Shown here: positions 19,502-30,031 of the stretch, in pieces
Position numbering within the stretch: position 1 is the first letter of the stretch
How the letters are laid out: every line of letters starts with the position of its first letter
Assembly: GCF_029269835.1 (NCBI RefSeq)
Contig: NZ_JARJBB010000001.1
Span: forward strand, 62,001-126,000
DNA from: Streptomyces tropicalis
GTDB lineage: Bacteria > Actinomycetota > Actinomycetes > Streptomycetales > Streptomycetaceae
Direction: 5' to 3'
Length of the DNA: 64,000 nt
Program-made: the position numbers and the translations under genes
The notes under the pieces: model-generated
What the model saw: the letters and a program-made list of their open reading frames with translations, nothing else
Databases searched by the model: none
What the model was told of the DNA's origin: nothing

Positions 19502-21472
19502 TCACGGCTTGAAGTCGACGGGCAGGTTCGCGGCCGGCGCCCCGGTCGGCGGCACCTGGAGGGTCTTCAGCGCGAACTCCATGACCTGCTTGTAGATGGG
19601 GCCGCAGATCTGGCCGCCGTAGTAGCTGCCCCGGGTGGCGTTCTGGATGGCGCAGTAGACGGTGATGCGGGGGTTGTCGGCCGGGGCGAAACCGGCGAAG
19701 GACGAGGTGTAGCCGCGGTACCGGCCGGTGGCCGGATCCACGCGGTTGGCCGTGCCGGTCTTGCCCGCGACCCGGTACCCGGGGATGCGCGCCTTCACAC
19801 CGGTGCCCTGCTCGTCGTCGACCACGGACTCCAGCATCTGGGCGATCTGCTGCGCCGTCCGCGCGTCCACCACCCTGGTCGTCCCGGGTTTCGGGGCGGG
19901 AGTGAAGCGGCCGTCGGCGCCCCTGGTCCCGCGCACCAGGGTCGGCTGGACGCGGACGCCGCCGTTGGCGATGGTCGAGTACACGGAGGCGGCCTGCATG
20001 GCGTTGATGGAGAAGCCCTGGCCGAAAGGAATCGTGTACTGCTGGGAGGTGGACCACTTCCCGGGCGGCGCGAGGATGCCCCGGGTCTCGCCGGGGAAGT
20101 CCAGCCCGGTGTGGCTGCCGATGCCGAACTTGCGCAGGTACGAGTAGAGGATCCGGTTGGTCTCGGCCTGCGTCCGGCCCAGCTGCCCGGTGGCCAGGAT
20201 GGTGCCGATGTTGCTGGACTTGGCGAGCACGCCGTTGAGCGTGAGGTACCAGGTTCCGTGGTCCACGTCGTCCTGGAAGAGCCGGTCCCCGCGGTGCAGC
20301 CGGTTGGGCACCACGACGTGGGTGAGGGGCTCGGCCGCGTGCTGCTGGAGCACGGCGGCCATGGACATGACCTTGGCGGTGGAGCCGGGCTCGTAGGCGT
20401 CCTGGACGGCGGCGTTGCCGAGGGCGGCCGGGTTCGCCCTGGTGAGGTCGTTGGGGTCGAAGCCCGGGGAGTCGGCCATGGCCAGGACCTCGCCGGTGCG
20501 GGTGTCCTGGACGACCACGTAGCCGCGGTCCGCGCCGGACTTCTTCACCTGGTCGGTGATGGCGTTCTGCGCGGCCCACTGGATGTCCCGGTCGATGGTC
20601 AGCTCGACGTCGGAGCCGGCCACGGCGGGCGTCTCGGCGGAGCCGGCGGTGGGCACCTGCCGGCCGCCGGACTGGGCGTAGCGGATCTTGCCGGACTTGC
20701 CGGACAGCAGCTTGTCCAGTTGCTGCTCGATCCCGCCGCCGCCGCGTCCCTCGGCGTTGACCCAGCCCAGTATCCCGGCGGCGAGGTCGCCGTTGGGGTA
20801 CACGCGCTTGCTGCTGGGGTCGGAGAAGACGCCGGCGAGGACGTTGACCGTGGCCGGGTCCTTCCGCCCCTTCTTGGTGAGGGCGGCCTTCAAATCCTTG
20901 ATCTGCTTCCAGACCTGTGGGGTCTGGCGGCGGGCGAGCAGCACGTAGCGGGTGTTGCGGGTGCTGAGCCTGCGGGTGAGCGCCTCCTGGTCCTGGCCGA
21001 GGATCGGGGCCAGCAGGGCGGCGGCCCGCTGGGGCCCGTCGCCGATCTTCAGCTGGTCGCGCCCGAACATCGTCGGGTCGGCGGTGATGTCCTCGGCGTC
21101 CACGCTGTTCGCGAGGGCCACGCCGTTGCGGTCGGTGATGCCGCCGCGCTCGGCGGCGAGCGTGTGGACGACGTACCGGTTCTCGTCGGCCTTGGCGGCG
21201 TACGCGCTGGCGTCGACGGCCTGCACCTGGAGCAGCCGTCCGACGAAGACGAGCAGCACCAGGGTGAGCGTGAGGACGACCATCCGCAGGCGCGGGCGGG
21301 GGCTGCCGAGGCGGAGGGCGTTCGGCGGCGGGGGGCGGCGCGGGGTGGGGCGGTAGGCCGGGCGGGCCCCGGGGGCGGGCCGCTCCCGGCCGGCGGAGCC
21401 GCCGGAGCGGGCGGGCCGGGCGGGTCCGGGCACCCGGCGGCGCGGCGCTTGCCTGTCGGACACTTCCGTCAC
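19502..21472 (-). CDS. ftsI: FtsI, septal penicillin-binding protein (class B transpeptidase)
   Basis: 656 aa. Cross-links septal peptidoglycan with FtsW. A basic, Pro-rich cytoplasmic N-terminus of about 60 residues precedes a single membrane helix (RMVVLTLTLVLLVFVGRLLQVQ). The dimerisation domain follows, then the transpeptidase domain with STAK (S364, K367), SSN (419-421) and KTG (571-573). GTG 21472 overlaps the ftsL stop (GTGA). A second GTG three codons later is possible. Confidence 0.96.
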   Translation of the reverse strand: MTEVSDRQAPRRRVPGPARPARSGGSAGRERPAPGARPAYRPTPRRPPPPNALRLGSPRPRLRMVVLTLTLVLLVFVGRLLQVQAVDASAYAAKADENRYVVHTLAAERGGITDRNGVALANSVDAEDITADPTMFGRDQLKIGDGPQRAAALLAPILGQDQEALTRRLSTRNTRYVLLARRQTPQVWKQIKDLKAALTKKGRKDPATVNVLAGVFSDPSSKRVYPNGDLAAGILGWVNAEGRGGGGIEQQLDKLLSGKSGKIRYAQSGGRQVPTAGSAETPAVAGSDVELTIDRDIQWAAQNAITDQVKKSGADRGYVVVQDTRTGEVLAMADSPGFDPNDLTRANPAALGNAAVQDAYEPGSTAKVMSMAAVLQQHAAEPLTHVVVPNRLHRGDRLFQDDVDHGTWYLTLNGVLAKSSNIGTILATGQLGRTQAETNRILYSYLRKFGIGSHTGLDFPGETRGILAPPGKWSTSQQYTIPFGQGFSINAMQAASVYSTIANGGVRVQPTLVRGTRGADGRFTPAPKPGTTRVVDARTAQQIAQMLESVVDDEQGTGVKARIPGYRVAGKTGTANRVDPATGRYRGYTSSFAGFAPADNPRITVYCAIQNATRGSYYGGQICGPIYKQVMEFALKTLQVPPTGAPAANLPVDFKP

Positions 21473-22083
21473 CTGCCGGGGGTCGTGGTCGGGGCGGCCC
21501 GGCCCGCGGTGGGGGCGGCCTGGCCGGTGGGCGGGGCGCCCCCGGGGGCCGCGGGCGCGGGGCTCTTCGCGGAGGGCGCTACCGCGCCGGGCACGGCGGT
21601 CTGGCCGCCGGCCGGGGACGCGGGGGGTGCGGTGGCGGAGGAGCCGCCCGGGGCGGCCGGGGCGGCCGGGGTCCGGGGTGGCCGCAGCGAGACCGGCAGG
21701 TCCTGCGGCGCGGCCTGGGCGGCGGCCGCCGAGGGGACGCCCCTGACGGTGCCCCCGGGGCCCAGGAAGGCCGGATCGCCGCCGGGCACCATGCCGAGCT
21801 GCTGCGCCCGGCGCTGGAGGGCGTCCGGGGCGGAGTAGGAGTCGATGTCCCGCTGGAGGGCCTGCTGCTCGTCGGTGAGGCTCTTGGTGTCCTTCTGCAG
21901 GTCGTCCAGCTGGAACGCGCCCTCGCTGAGGGCGGAGTTCAGCACCAGCAGCCCGATCAGGCCGCCGCCGAGGAGGAGCACGACGAGGAGGACGAAGGGC
22001 GCCCGGGCCGCCTGACCGCGGCCCGCCGGAAGGAGCCGCGCGAGCCGGGCGGCACGGCCTCTCAGTTCGGGTCTCCTGTTCAC
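21469..22083 (-). CDS. ftsL: FtsL-like septum assembly protein
   Basis: 204 aa. Small bitopic divisome protein: short basic N-terminus, membrane helix FVLLVVLLLGGGLIGLLVLN (about residues 30-50), then a short coiled coil ending PDALQRRAQQLGMVPGGDPAF. It partners DivIC and FtsQ. The remaining 90 or so residues are an Ala/Pro/Gly tail, predicted extracellular and disordered. The GTG at 22083 is preceded by GGGGGA; an in-frame extension to 22257 crosses into rsmH and is not supported. Confidence 0.9.
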   Translation of the reverse strand: MNRRPELRGRAARLARLLPAGRGQAARAPFVLLVVLLLGGGLIGLLVLNSALSEGAFQLDDLQKDTKSLTDEQQALQRDIDSYSAPDALQRRAQQLGMVPGGDPAFLGPGGTVRGVPSAAAAQAAPQDLPVSLRPPRTPAAPAAPGGSSATAPPASPAGGQTAVPGAVAPSAKSPAPAAPGGAPPTGQAAPTAGRAAPTTTPGR

Positions 22084-22159
22084 CGGTCCCCCAGGGTCCG
22101 CTCGCCGTGCCCGTCCGTCCCGCGGGGGCGCACCCGCCGCGGCCGCCCCGTCAGCTGCC

Positions 22160-23116
22160 TCACTCGATGTCCTCCCTGATGCGCTGGGCCCCGCGCAGCC
22201 GGGCGGGTGCCGCCCGCCGGTTCTCGGCGATCTCTTCCTCGGTGGGAAGTTCGGCACCGCGCGTCAGCAGCTTGAGCCGGGGCTGGTAGCGCTCGGGGAC
22301 GACCGGCAGGCCGGGGGGCGCCGTGCCGGCCGCGCCGGCGGCGAACACCTGCTTCACCAGCCGGTCTTCGAGCGAGTGGTACGAGAGGACGGCGATCCGG
22401 CCGTCGACGGCGAGGGCCTTCACCGCGGCCGGGATCGCCCGTTCCAGGACCGACAGTTCGCCGTTGACCTCGATGCGCAGCGCCTGGAAGGTGCGCTTGG
22501 CCGGGTTGCCGCCGGTGCGCTTGGCGGCCTGCGGCAGGGCGTCGCGGATCAGCTCGACCAGGCGGGCGCTGGTGGAGAAGGGCTCCTTCTCGCGCTCGCG
22601 CACGATCGCGGACACGATCCGCTTGGCCTGCTTCTCCTCGCCGTAGGCGCGCAGGATGCGGACCAGTTCGCCCGGCGGGTAGGTGTTCAGGACCTCGGCG
22701 GCGCTCATCCCGGCCGTCTGGTCCATACGCATGTCCAGCGGCGCGTCCTGGGCGTAGGCGAAGCCGCGGTCGGCCTCGTCGAGCTGCATGGAGGAGACGC
22801 CGAGGTCGAACAGGACGCCCTGCACGCGCGGGATGCCGAGCCGGGCGAGCACGTCCGGCAGTTCGTCGTAGACGGCGTGCACGAGGGTGGCGCGCCCGCC
22901 GAAGGGCGCGAGGCGCTCGCCGGACAGGCGCAGCGCCTCCTTGTCGCGGTCGAGGGCGACGAGCCGGGCCTCCGGGAAGCGGGTGAGCAGCGCCTCGCTG
23001 TGGCCGCCGAGGCCGAGGGTGCAGTCGACGACCACCGCTCCCGGGCGCTCCAGGGCGGGCGCCAGCAGGTCCAGGCACCGCTGGAGCATCACGGGGACGT
23101 GTCGGCTCTGGCTCAA
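22160..23116 (-). CDS. rsmH: 16S rRNA (cytosine(1402)-N(4))-methyltransferase
   Basis: 318 aa SAM-dependent methyltransferase (also mraW) acting on C1402 of 16S rRNA in the decoding centre. [13 protein letters not shown], the SAM loop [36 protein letters not shown] and [14 protein letters not shown] are family signatures. Start is a rare TTG at 23116 after GAGAGGG. First gene of the dcw cluster here. No mraZ lies before it, although mraZ-rsmH is the common bacterial order. Confidence 0.96.
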   Translation of the reverse strand: MSQSRHVPVMLQRCLDLLAPALERPGAVVVDCTLGLGGHSEALLTRFPEARLVALDRDKEALRLSGERLAPFGGRATLVHAVYDELPDVLARLGIPRVQGVLFDLGVSSMQLDEADRGFAYAQDAPLDMRMDQTAGMSAAEVLNTYPPGELVRILRAYGEEKQAKRIVSAIVREREKEPFSTSARLVELIRDALPQAAKRTGGNPAKRTFQALRIEVNGELSVLERAIPAAVKALAVDGRIAVLSYHSLEDRLVKQVFAAGAAGTAPPGLPVVPERYQPRLKLLTRGAELPTEEEIAENRRAAPARLRGAQRIREDIE

Positions 23117-23357
23117 GGGGCCCTCTCAGATCCGGCGCGGGCCGCACGTGCCGCCGGGTCACGTCCCTCCTCCGGCTGACGCCGGGGGTGCCCCGATGGC
23201 GGGAGGCCCGCCGGCGCCGGAGGCGTCGGCCGGCCGGCGGTGGGAGGAGGCCGAGCCGTACGTACGCGCCGCGCGCGTGGGGAGACGGTCCGCGCGGGTG
23301 CCGGGGTCTCCGGGGAATTGCAGTCAGCGGGGAGATCCGCGCCTCCCGCTTCGCGTC

Positions 23358-23385
23358 ACTTTAGTCCACCCTGTGGCGCGGTCAA
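23358..23385 (-). promoter_or_regulatory. Candidate promoter of the dcw cluster
   Basis: On the minus strand TTGACC (23385-23380), a 16-bp spacer, then TAAAGT (23363-23358). Transcription would begin near 23351, giving an rsmH leader of about 235 nt. The 438-bp region 23117-23554 between rsmH and the carbonic anhydrase gene has no coding potential that I can support. Confidence 0.55.
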
Positions 23386-23554
23386 TCAACTGGCCTGCGC
23401 GTCGCCCACCGGAGGGGTGATGACACCGGAATGCGAAAGGATTCACCCATTCAGGTGTCCGTTGCGGTGCGTGTGGAGTCGCTCACAACAAGCGGCACTG
23501 GCGTTCTTTGTCCCCCCTCACAGCAGGACCGGACCGCGCGTGACCAGTAACGTC

Positions 23555-24109
23555 ATGAGTATGACGACTTCTGCAGCAGTTCCCGCCGGTTCCGAAGACG
23601 CCATAACGGGCGGCGGTTCCGTCACCGAGCGCCTCGTCGAGGCCAACCAGCGCTACGCCGACGCCTTCACCGACCCCGGGATGGACGCCCGGCCGGTGCT
23701 CGGTGTCGCCGTGGTGTCGTGCATGGACGCCCGGATCGACCTGCACGCCGCACTGGGCCTCGCGCTCGGCGACTGCCACACCATCCGCAACGCGGGCGGC
23801 GTCGTCACCGACGACGTGATCCGCTCCCTGACCATCAGCCAGCGCGCGCTGGGCACCCGCAGCGTGGTGCTCATCCACCACACGGGCTGCGGGCTGGAAT
23901 CGCTCACCGAGGAGTTCCGGCACGACCTGGAGATGGAGGTCGGGCAGCGTCCCTCCTGGGCCGTGGAGTCCTTCCGGGACGCCGACCAGGACGTGCGCCA
24001 GTCCATGCAGCGGGTGCGCACCTCACCCTTCCTGCTGCACACCGACGACGTGCGGGGCTTCGTCTTCGACGTGAAGACGGGCCTGCTGCGCGAGATCGAC
24101 CCGGCCTGA
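23555..24109 (+). CDS. Beta-class carbonic anhydrase
   Basis: 184 aa. Zinc enzyme interconverting CO2 and bicarbonate. C56, D58 and R60 in VSCMDARID are the first zinc ligand and the Asp-Arg dyad; H109 and C112 in HHTGC are the other ligands. VGQRPSWAVE and HTDDVRGFVFDV are typical of the small actinobacterial form. ATG 23555 is used; ATG 23561 is two codons in. No clear ribosome site precedes either, so the true start is moderately uncertain. Confidence 0.9.
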   Translation: MSMTTSAAVPAGSEDAITGGGSVTERLVEANQRYADAFTDPGMDARPVLGVAVVSCMDARIDLHAALGLALGDCHTIRNAGGVVTDDVIRSLTISQRALGTRSVVLIHHTGCGLESLTEEFRHDLEMEVGQRPSWAVESFRDADQDVRQSMQRVRTSPFLLHTDDVRGFVFDVKTGLLREIDPA

Positions 24110-24256
24110 CCGGGGCGCCCGCCCCGGACGTCCCGCTTCCGCCGGGTTGCCACCCGGGCCCCATCACCCACAAAAAGCCCTAAGACCTGACATATCGCAG
24201 CCAGTTGTCCACAGGCGAGTGACACGAACCGGTAACGGCCACAAGAATGCGGGGGT

Positions 24257-24350
24257 GGCACCACGCATTGTGCCGTGTGGTGTCCGTGATTCGGGGTGGG
24301 CCGATCCGTGCCGCGGTGCGGATCGGCCCGTCAAGAGCTGGGGAATCCCC
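24257..24350 (+). other. Structured leader upstream of the moxR operon
   Basis: Three stems follow one another: GGCACCACGC (24257-24266) with GTGTGGTGTC (24275-24284, two G-U pairs); GGGCCGATCCG (24298-24308) with CGGATCGGCCC (24319-24329), perfect; and GGGG-AAT-CCCC (24340-24350). The moxR ribosome site follows about 30 nt later. It could be a regulatory RNA or an internal terminator. Nothing else is recognised in 24110-24390. Confidence 0.5.
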
Positions 24351-24390
24351 CGCCCGTCCCAGGGCGCGGGGAAAGGCCGAGGAGGGCCGG

Positions 24391-25427
<1,037 letters not shown>

Positions 25428-25428
<1 letters not shown>

Positions 25429-26813
25429 TGGCCGCCGCCGGGCCGGAGCACGCGGAGGACGACCGGGACGGCGGGGACGGAGTGCGCACCGCGCTGGCGG
25501 GTCTCACCACCCGCGGGCGCTCCTTCCTGGCCGCCGGGATCGCGGCCGCGATCTGCGCCTACGTCCTCGGGCAGGCCGACCTGCTCCGGGTGGGGCTGCT
25601 GCTCGCGGTGCTGCCCCTGGTCTGCGCCGCGGTGCTGCTGCGCACCCGCCACCGGGTCGCCGGCACCCGCCGGCTCTCCCCCGCGCGCGTGCCCGCCGGC
25701 AGCGAGGCCCGCGTGCACCTGCGCACGGAGAACGTCTCCCGGCTGCCCACGGGACTGCTCATGCTCCAGGACCGGGTGCCGTACGTGCTCGGCCCGCGGC
25801 CGCGCTTCGTGCTGGACCGCGTGGAGCCGGGCGGCCGCCGCGAGGTGTCCTACCGGGTCCGCTCCGACCTCCGCGGCCGCTATCCGCTCGGCCCGCTCCA
25901 GCTGCGTCTGACCGACCCGTTCGGCATGTGCGAACTGACCCGGTCCTTCTCCTCGTTCGACACCCTCACCGTCGTCCCGCGCGTCGATCCGCTCCCGCCG
26001 GTGCGGCTGAGCGGGGAGGCGCGGGGGTACGGCGACGGACGGCAGCGCTCGCTGGCGCTGGCCGGCGAGGACGACGTGATCCCGCGCGGGTACCGGTACG
26101 GGGACGACCTGCGCCGCGTGCACTGGCGCTCCACCGCCCGCTACGGCGAGCTGATGGTCCGCCGGGAGGAGCAGCCGCAGCGCGCCCGCTGCACCGTCCT
26201 GCTGGACACCCGGTACCTGGCCTTCCACGGCTCGGGCCCGGACTCGGCCTTCGAATGGGCGGTGTCGGGCGTCGCGTCGGTGCTGGTGCACATGCTGGAA
26301 CAGGGCTTCTCGGTACGGCTGCTGACGGACACCGGCGACACGGTCCCCGGCGAGGGGGCCGACGGGTTCGCGAGCGCCGGGGCGGGGTCGGCGGAGGCCG
26401 CCGGGCTGATGCTGGACACCCTCGCCGTGATCGACCACTCGGACGGGGCGGGCCTGTCCCGGGCGTACGACATGCTGCGCGGCGGCAACGAGGGGCTCCT
26501 GGTGGCCTTCCTCGGCGATCTCGACGAGGAGCAGGCCGCGATCGCCGCACGGATGCGCCAGCGCAGCGGCGGAGCGGTCGCCTTCGTGCTGGACGGCGCG
26601 GAATGGGCGCGGGAGCCGACCGACGTGCCCGGACCGGCGCACCACCGCGGGGAGCGGCTGCGGTTGCTGCGGGACGCGGGCTGGACCGCGGTGCCGGTGC
26701 CGCCGGGGGCCTCCCTGGAGGCGCTCTGGCGGCAGGCCGACCGTGAGCGCACGGCCGCCGGCGCGGCGAGCGGAGCGGTCCACGGCACCCATCACGGGGA
26801 GGGGCGCCCATGA
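25428..26813 (+). CDS. DUF58 domain-containing membrane protein
   Basis: 461 aa. Two hydrophobic segments (about 31-75, FLAAGIAAAICAYVLGQADLLRVGLLLAVLP split by a short loop) are followed by a beta-rich region. The DUF58 signature YRYGDDLRRVHWRSTARYGELMVR is near residues 222-246. A vWA-like C-terminal part (LLDTRYLAFHG) follows. DUF58 proteins regularly pair with MoxR ATPases, and the function is not established. Coupled to both neighbours by TGATG and ATGA overlaps. Confidence 0.92.
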
Positions 26814-29224
26814 GCGGGCGGACACGACTGGCGCTGTGCGCGGCGCTGGCCACGCTGGCGGCGTCCTGTGCGCTGCTGCCGCTGGTCTCGCCCGCGACCT
26901 GGATCGTGCAGGCGGCGGTCATGCTGGCGGTGCAGTCGGCGGTCGGCGTGGCCGCGCGGCGGGTGCCGCTGGCGCGGCCGCTGACCGTGGCCGCGCAGGC
27001 CCTGGCCGCACTGCTCCTGCTGACCCTGGTCTTCGCCCACGGGCAGGCTGTCGCCGGGATCGTGCCCGGCCCGGACGCCGTGCGCCGCTTCGCGGACCTG
27101 TTCCAGCAGGGATCGGCCGACGTGGGCCGCTACGCGATCCCGGCGCCGCTGTCCGCCGGGATACGGCTGCTGCTCGTCGGCGGTGTCCTGGTGATCGGGC
27201 TGATCGTGGACACCCTCGCGGTGACCTTCCGCAGCGCGGCCCCCGCGGGCCTGCCGCTGCTGGCGCTCTACTCCGTCGCCGCGGGCCTGTCCGACGGGCA
27301 CGCCGACTGGCTGTGGTTCCTGCTCGCGGCCGCGGGCTATCTGGCCCTGCTGCTCGCCGAGGGCCGGGACCGGCTCGCGCAGTGGGGGCGGGTGTTCGCC
27401 GGGGCGGCCCGCACCCCGGGCGGGGATCCGGGGGCCGCGGTGGCACCGGTGCGGACCGGGCGGCGCATCGGCGCGGTCGCACTGGGCGCGGCGCTGCTGG
27501 TGCCGCTCGCGCTGCCGTCCCTCCAGGGCGGGCTGCTGGGCGGTTCCGGGACCGGCGTCGGCCCGGGCGACGGGGACGGCGGCACGATCTCCGCGGTGAA
27601 CCCGCTGGTGTCCCTGCGCGACAGCCTGAACGTGAACGAGGACCGCACGGTCATGTCGCTGCGCACGACCTCCTCCGACCTGTCGGACCTGTACCTGCGC
27701 ATCGTCTCCCTGGACGACTTCGACGGCGTCACGTGGAAGCCGTCGCAGCGGCACGTCACCGGCGTGCCGGACACCTTCCCCGCCCCGGCCGGCCTCGCTC
27801 CGGACGTCCGGCGCACCGAGATCACCACGTCCGTCGCCACGGCCGACTGGTACGCGCAGGACTGGCTGCCGATGCCGTACCCGCCGAGCGGGGTGCGCAT
27901 CGGAGGCACCTGGCGCTACGAGCCGCTGGGCATGACCCTGGTCGGCGACCGGGGCCAGAGCACCCGCGGGGCCCGCTACCAGGTGCGGAGCCTGGACGTG
28001 GAGCCGACGCCGGAGCAGCTGGCCGACGCGCCGGCGCCGCCGGCGGCCCTGCGGCGCGAGTACACCAAGGTGCCCGACTCGCTGCCGGGGGCCGTCCTGG
28101 CGACCGCTCTGAAGGTCACCGACGGGGCGGCGAACCACTACGAGCAGGCGGTCAAGCTCCAGGACTGGTTCGCGCTGAACGGCGGCTTCCAGTACGACAC
28201 CCAGGTGCAGGTGGGCACCGGCCCGCAGGCCATCGAGCGGTTCCTGAAGGACAAGCGGGGCTTCTGCGTGCACTTCTCCTTCGCGATGGCGGCGATGGCG
28301 CGCACGCTCGGCATCCCGGCCCGGGTCGCGGTGGGCTTCGCCCCTGGCTCCCCGCAGGCCGACGGCACGGTGGCGGTGGGGCTGAGGGACGCGCACGCCT
28401 GGCCGGAGCTGTACTTCGAGGGCGTCGGCTGGACCCGGTTCGAGCCGACCCCGACCCGGGGCTCGACGCCGTCCTACACCCGCTCGGACACGCCGGGCGA
28501 CTCGGTGCCGACGCCGACGGCACCGACCCGGGAGGCCGGCGGGACGCCCTCCGCGGCGCCCTCCGCGAACCGGAGCTGCACTCCGCAGCAGCGGCGGCTC
28601 GACGACTGCGGAAGCACCGTCCCGCAGACCGCGCTCCCCCGAGACGGCGGGGGTCCGCCGTGGTATGCCGCCCTGGCCTGGGCGCTCGGTGCGGCGGTGG
28701 CGCTCGCGCTGCCGCTGACGCCGCTGCTGTGGCGCCGTCGGATGCGGACCGTGCGGCTGGGCACGCGGGGGCGCGGCGAGGGGCAGGCCACGGCCCGCGT
28801 CCTGGCCGCCTGGCAGGAACTGACGGACACGGCCTGGGACTTCGGCATCGTGCCGGACGGCTCGCAGACCCCGCGCGGGACGGCCGCCCGGATCGCCCGC
28901 CTCGGCCGTCTGGAGCCGGCGGCGGCGGCCGGTGTGCACCGGCTGGCGGACGCGGTGGAGCAGGTCCTCTACGCCCCGCACCCGCGTCCGGCGGCGGGAC
29001 TCGCCGACGACGTCCGCGCGGTCGCCGACGGGCTGCGCGGCGGGTCCGGCCGGGGGGCGCGACTGCGCGCCACGTTCGCCCCGCGCTCGGCCGCTCGGCT
29101 CGGGTGGGCGGCCTCGGCACGCTGGGCGACGCTCCGGACCCGCACCGCGTCCTCCCTGGCGTCCCTCCCCCGCCCGCCCTTCCACCGCCCGTCCCTGCGC
29201 CGGGCGTCGGGACAGCGGGGCTGA
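26810..29224 (+). CDS. TgpA-type transglutaminase-domain membrane protein
   Basis: 804 aa. About six N-terminal helices (residues 5-240, DUF3488 type) precede an extracytoplasmic transglutaminase-like domain with Cys in KRGFCVHFSFAMAAMARTLGIPARVAVGF and His in RDAHAWPELYFEGVGWTRFEPTP. A further helix (about 620-640) leads to a cytoplasmic DUF4129-like tail. TgpA proteins are found with MoxR and DUF58. A role in the envelope is inferred; the acyl substrates are unknown. Residues 545-615 are a Thr/Ser/Pro linker. Confidence 0.92.
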   Translation: MSGRTRLALCAALATLAASCALLPLVSPATWIVQAAVMLAVQSAVGVAARRVPLARPLTVAAQALAALLLLTLVFAHGQAVAGIVPGPDAVRRFADLFQQGSADVGRYAIPAPLSAGIRLLLVGGVLVIGLIVDTLAVTFRSAAPAGLPLLALYSVAAGLSDGHADWLWFLLAAAGYLALLLAEGRDRLAQWGRVFAGAARTPGGDPGAAVAPVRTGRRIGAVALGAALLVPLALPSLQGGLLGGSGTGVGPGDGDGGTISAVNPLVSLRDSLNVNEDRTVMSLRTTSSDLSDLYLRIVSLDDFDGVTWKPSQRHVTGVPDTFPAPAGLAPDVRRTEITTSVATADWYAQDWLPMPYPPSGVRIGGTWRYEPLGMTLVGDRGQSTRGARYQVRSLDVEPTPEQLADAPAPPAALRREYTKVPDSLPGAVLATALKVTDGAANHYEQAVKLQDWFALNGGFQYDTQVQVGTGPQAIERFLKDKRGFCVHFSFAMAAMARTLGIPARVAVGFAPGSPQADGTVAVGLRDAHAWPELYFEGVGWTRFEPTPTRGSTPSYTRSDTPGDSVPTPTAPTREAGGTPSAAPSANRSCTPQQRRLDDCGSTVPQTALPRDGGGPPWYAALAWALGAAVALALPLTPLLWRRRMRTVRLGTRGRGEGQATARVLAAWQELTDTAWDFGIVPDGSQTPRGTAARIARLGRLEPAAAAGVHRLADAVEQVLYAPHPRPAAGLADDVRAVADGLRGGSGRGARLRATFAPRSAARLGWAASARWATLRTRTASSLASLPRPPFHRPSLRRASGQRG

Positions 29225-29359
29225 GCCCGGGCGGCGTCGGCCGCCGCCCGGTGCCGGCTCGCAGCACTCCGCACGGGCCGGCGCGCACGCCCGGCGACCC
29301 GGCCCCGGCGGCCCAGCTCGTGCCCGACCGCCCGGCGCGGACCCCGTCGGGACATGCGT

Positions 29360-29392
29360 GAGGGGGTGACCACCCTCGGTGGTCACCCCCTC
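29360..29392. terminator. Bidirectional terminator between the TgpA and DUF3040 genes
   Basis: Perfect 15-bp stem (29360-29374 with 29378-29392) and a CTC loop, lying between the convergent genes. It can serve both directions. Confidence 0.88.
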
Positions 29393-29419
29393 CGCGATGC
29401 ACGGGGGACGGCCGGCGGG

Positions 29420-29809
29420 CTAGTGGCCCTGCTCGTCCCGGCGGCGCTGCCACCGCTGCTCGATCCGGTCCATCACCGAGCGCTTCGGAGGCGGCTGCCG
29501 ACGGGCCTGCGGACCGCGGACGGCCTGCTCGCCCGGCTTGGGGGCCTTGCGCCAGCCCGTCACGGCCAGCACGGCACAGCCCAGCATCACGAGGAAGCCG
29601 ACGACGCTGACCCAGATGAGCTGGGCGACCACTCCTGCCATGAGGAGCGCGACACCTGCGAGGAAGCCCGCGACCGCCTGGTAGACCCGCCGTCGGGTGT
29701 ACGTACGCAGCCCGCTTCCCTCGAGCGCCGACGCGAACTTGGGATCTTCGGCGTACAGCGCTCGCTCCATCTGCTCGAGCATGCGCTGCTCGTGCTCCGA
29801 GAGCGGCAC
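29420..29809 (-). CDS. DUF3040 domain-containing membrane protein
   Basis: 129 aa. It begins PLSEHEQRMLEQMERALYAEDPKFA, the hallmark of DUF3040 proteins, followed by two membrane helices (about 48-88) and a basic tail (KRSVMDRIEQRWQRRRDEQGH). Common in actinobacteria; function unknown. GTG 29809 is set by AGGAGGA 6 nt upstream. Single gene facing the TgpA operon. Confidence 0.93.
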   Translation of the reverse strand: MPLSEHEQRMLEQMERALYAEDPKFASALEGSGLRTYTRRRVYQAVAGFLAGVALLMAGVVAQLIWVSVVGFLVMLGCAVLAVTGWRKAPKPGEQAVRGPQARRQPPPKRSVMDRIEQRWQRRRDEQGH

Positions 29810-29858
29810 GGAGTCCTCCTCATCGTGCAGTCGCCGGGGCGACCCGGGGGGTCCCTTC

Positions 29859-29887
29859 AGGATAGGCAGGGAATCGCCCCCGTGAAA
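29859..29887 (-). promoter_or_regulatory. Candidate promoter of the DUF3040 gene
   Basis: Minus-strand TTTCAC (29887-29882), 17-bp spacer, TATCCT (29864-29859). Start near 29852, giving a leader of about 43 nt. Confidence 0.45.
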
Positions 29888-30031
29888 CCCGCCCCTCTGC
29901 GCCAACTGACCAAACCGGATTCCGCCGTGGCCGACCCGGCTCGCTGAGGCTTCCATTCCCCGGCGTCCGGCCCGTCATGCCGGGCGGTCTTCTCCGATCA
30001 TACGGCGCACGGCCCGCAAGCGGGGGGCCGC

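Noticed and set aside
17720..21838. A 1372-codon open frame on the plus strand opposite murE and ftsI
   Set aside because: It is the mirror of well-recognised minus-strand genes. Composition is the Gly/Val/Arg/His-rich pattern of a high-GC shadow frame with no domain.
24257..24350. c-di-AMP (ydaO) riboswitch before moxR
   Set aside because: GGGGAATCC-like text first suggested it, but the other conserved ydaO blocks and a pseudosymmetric junction are not visible.
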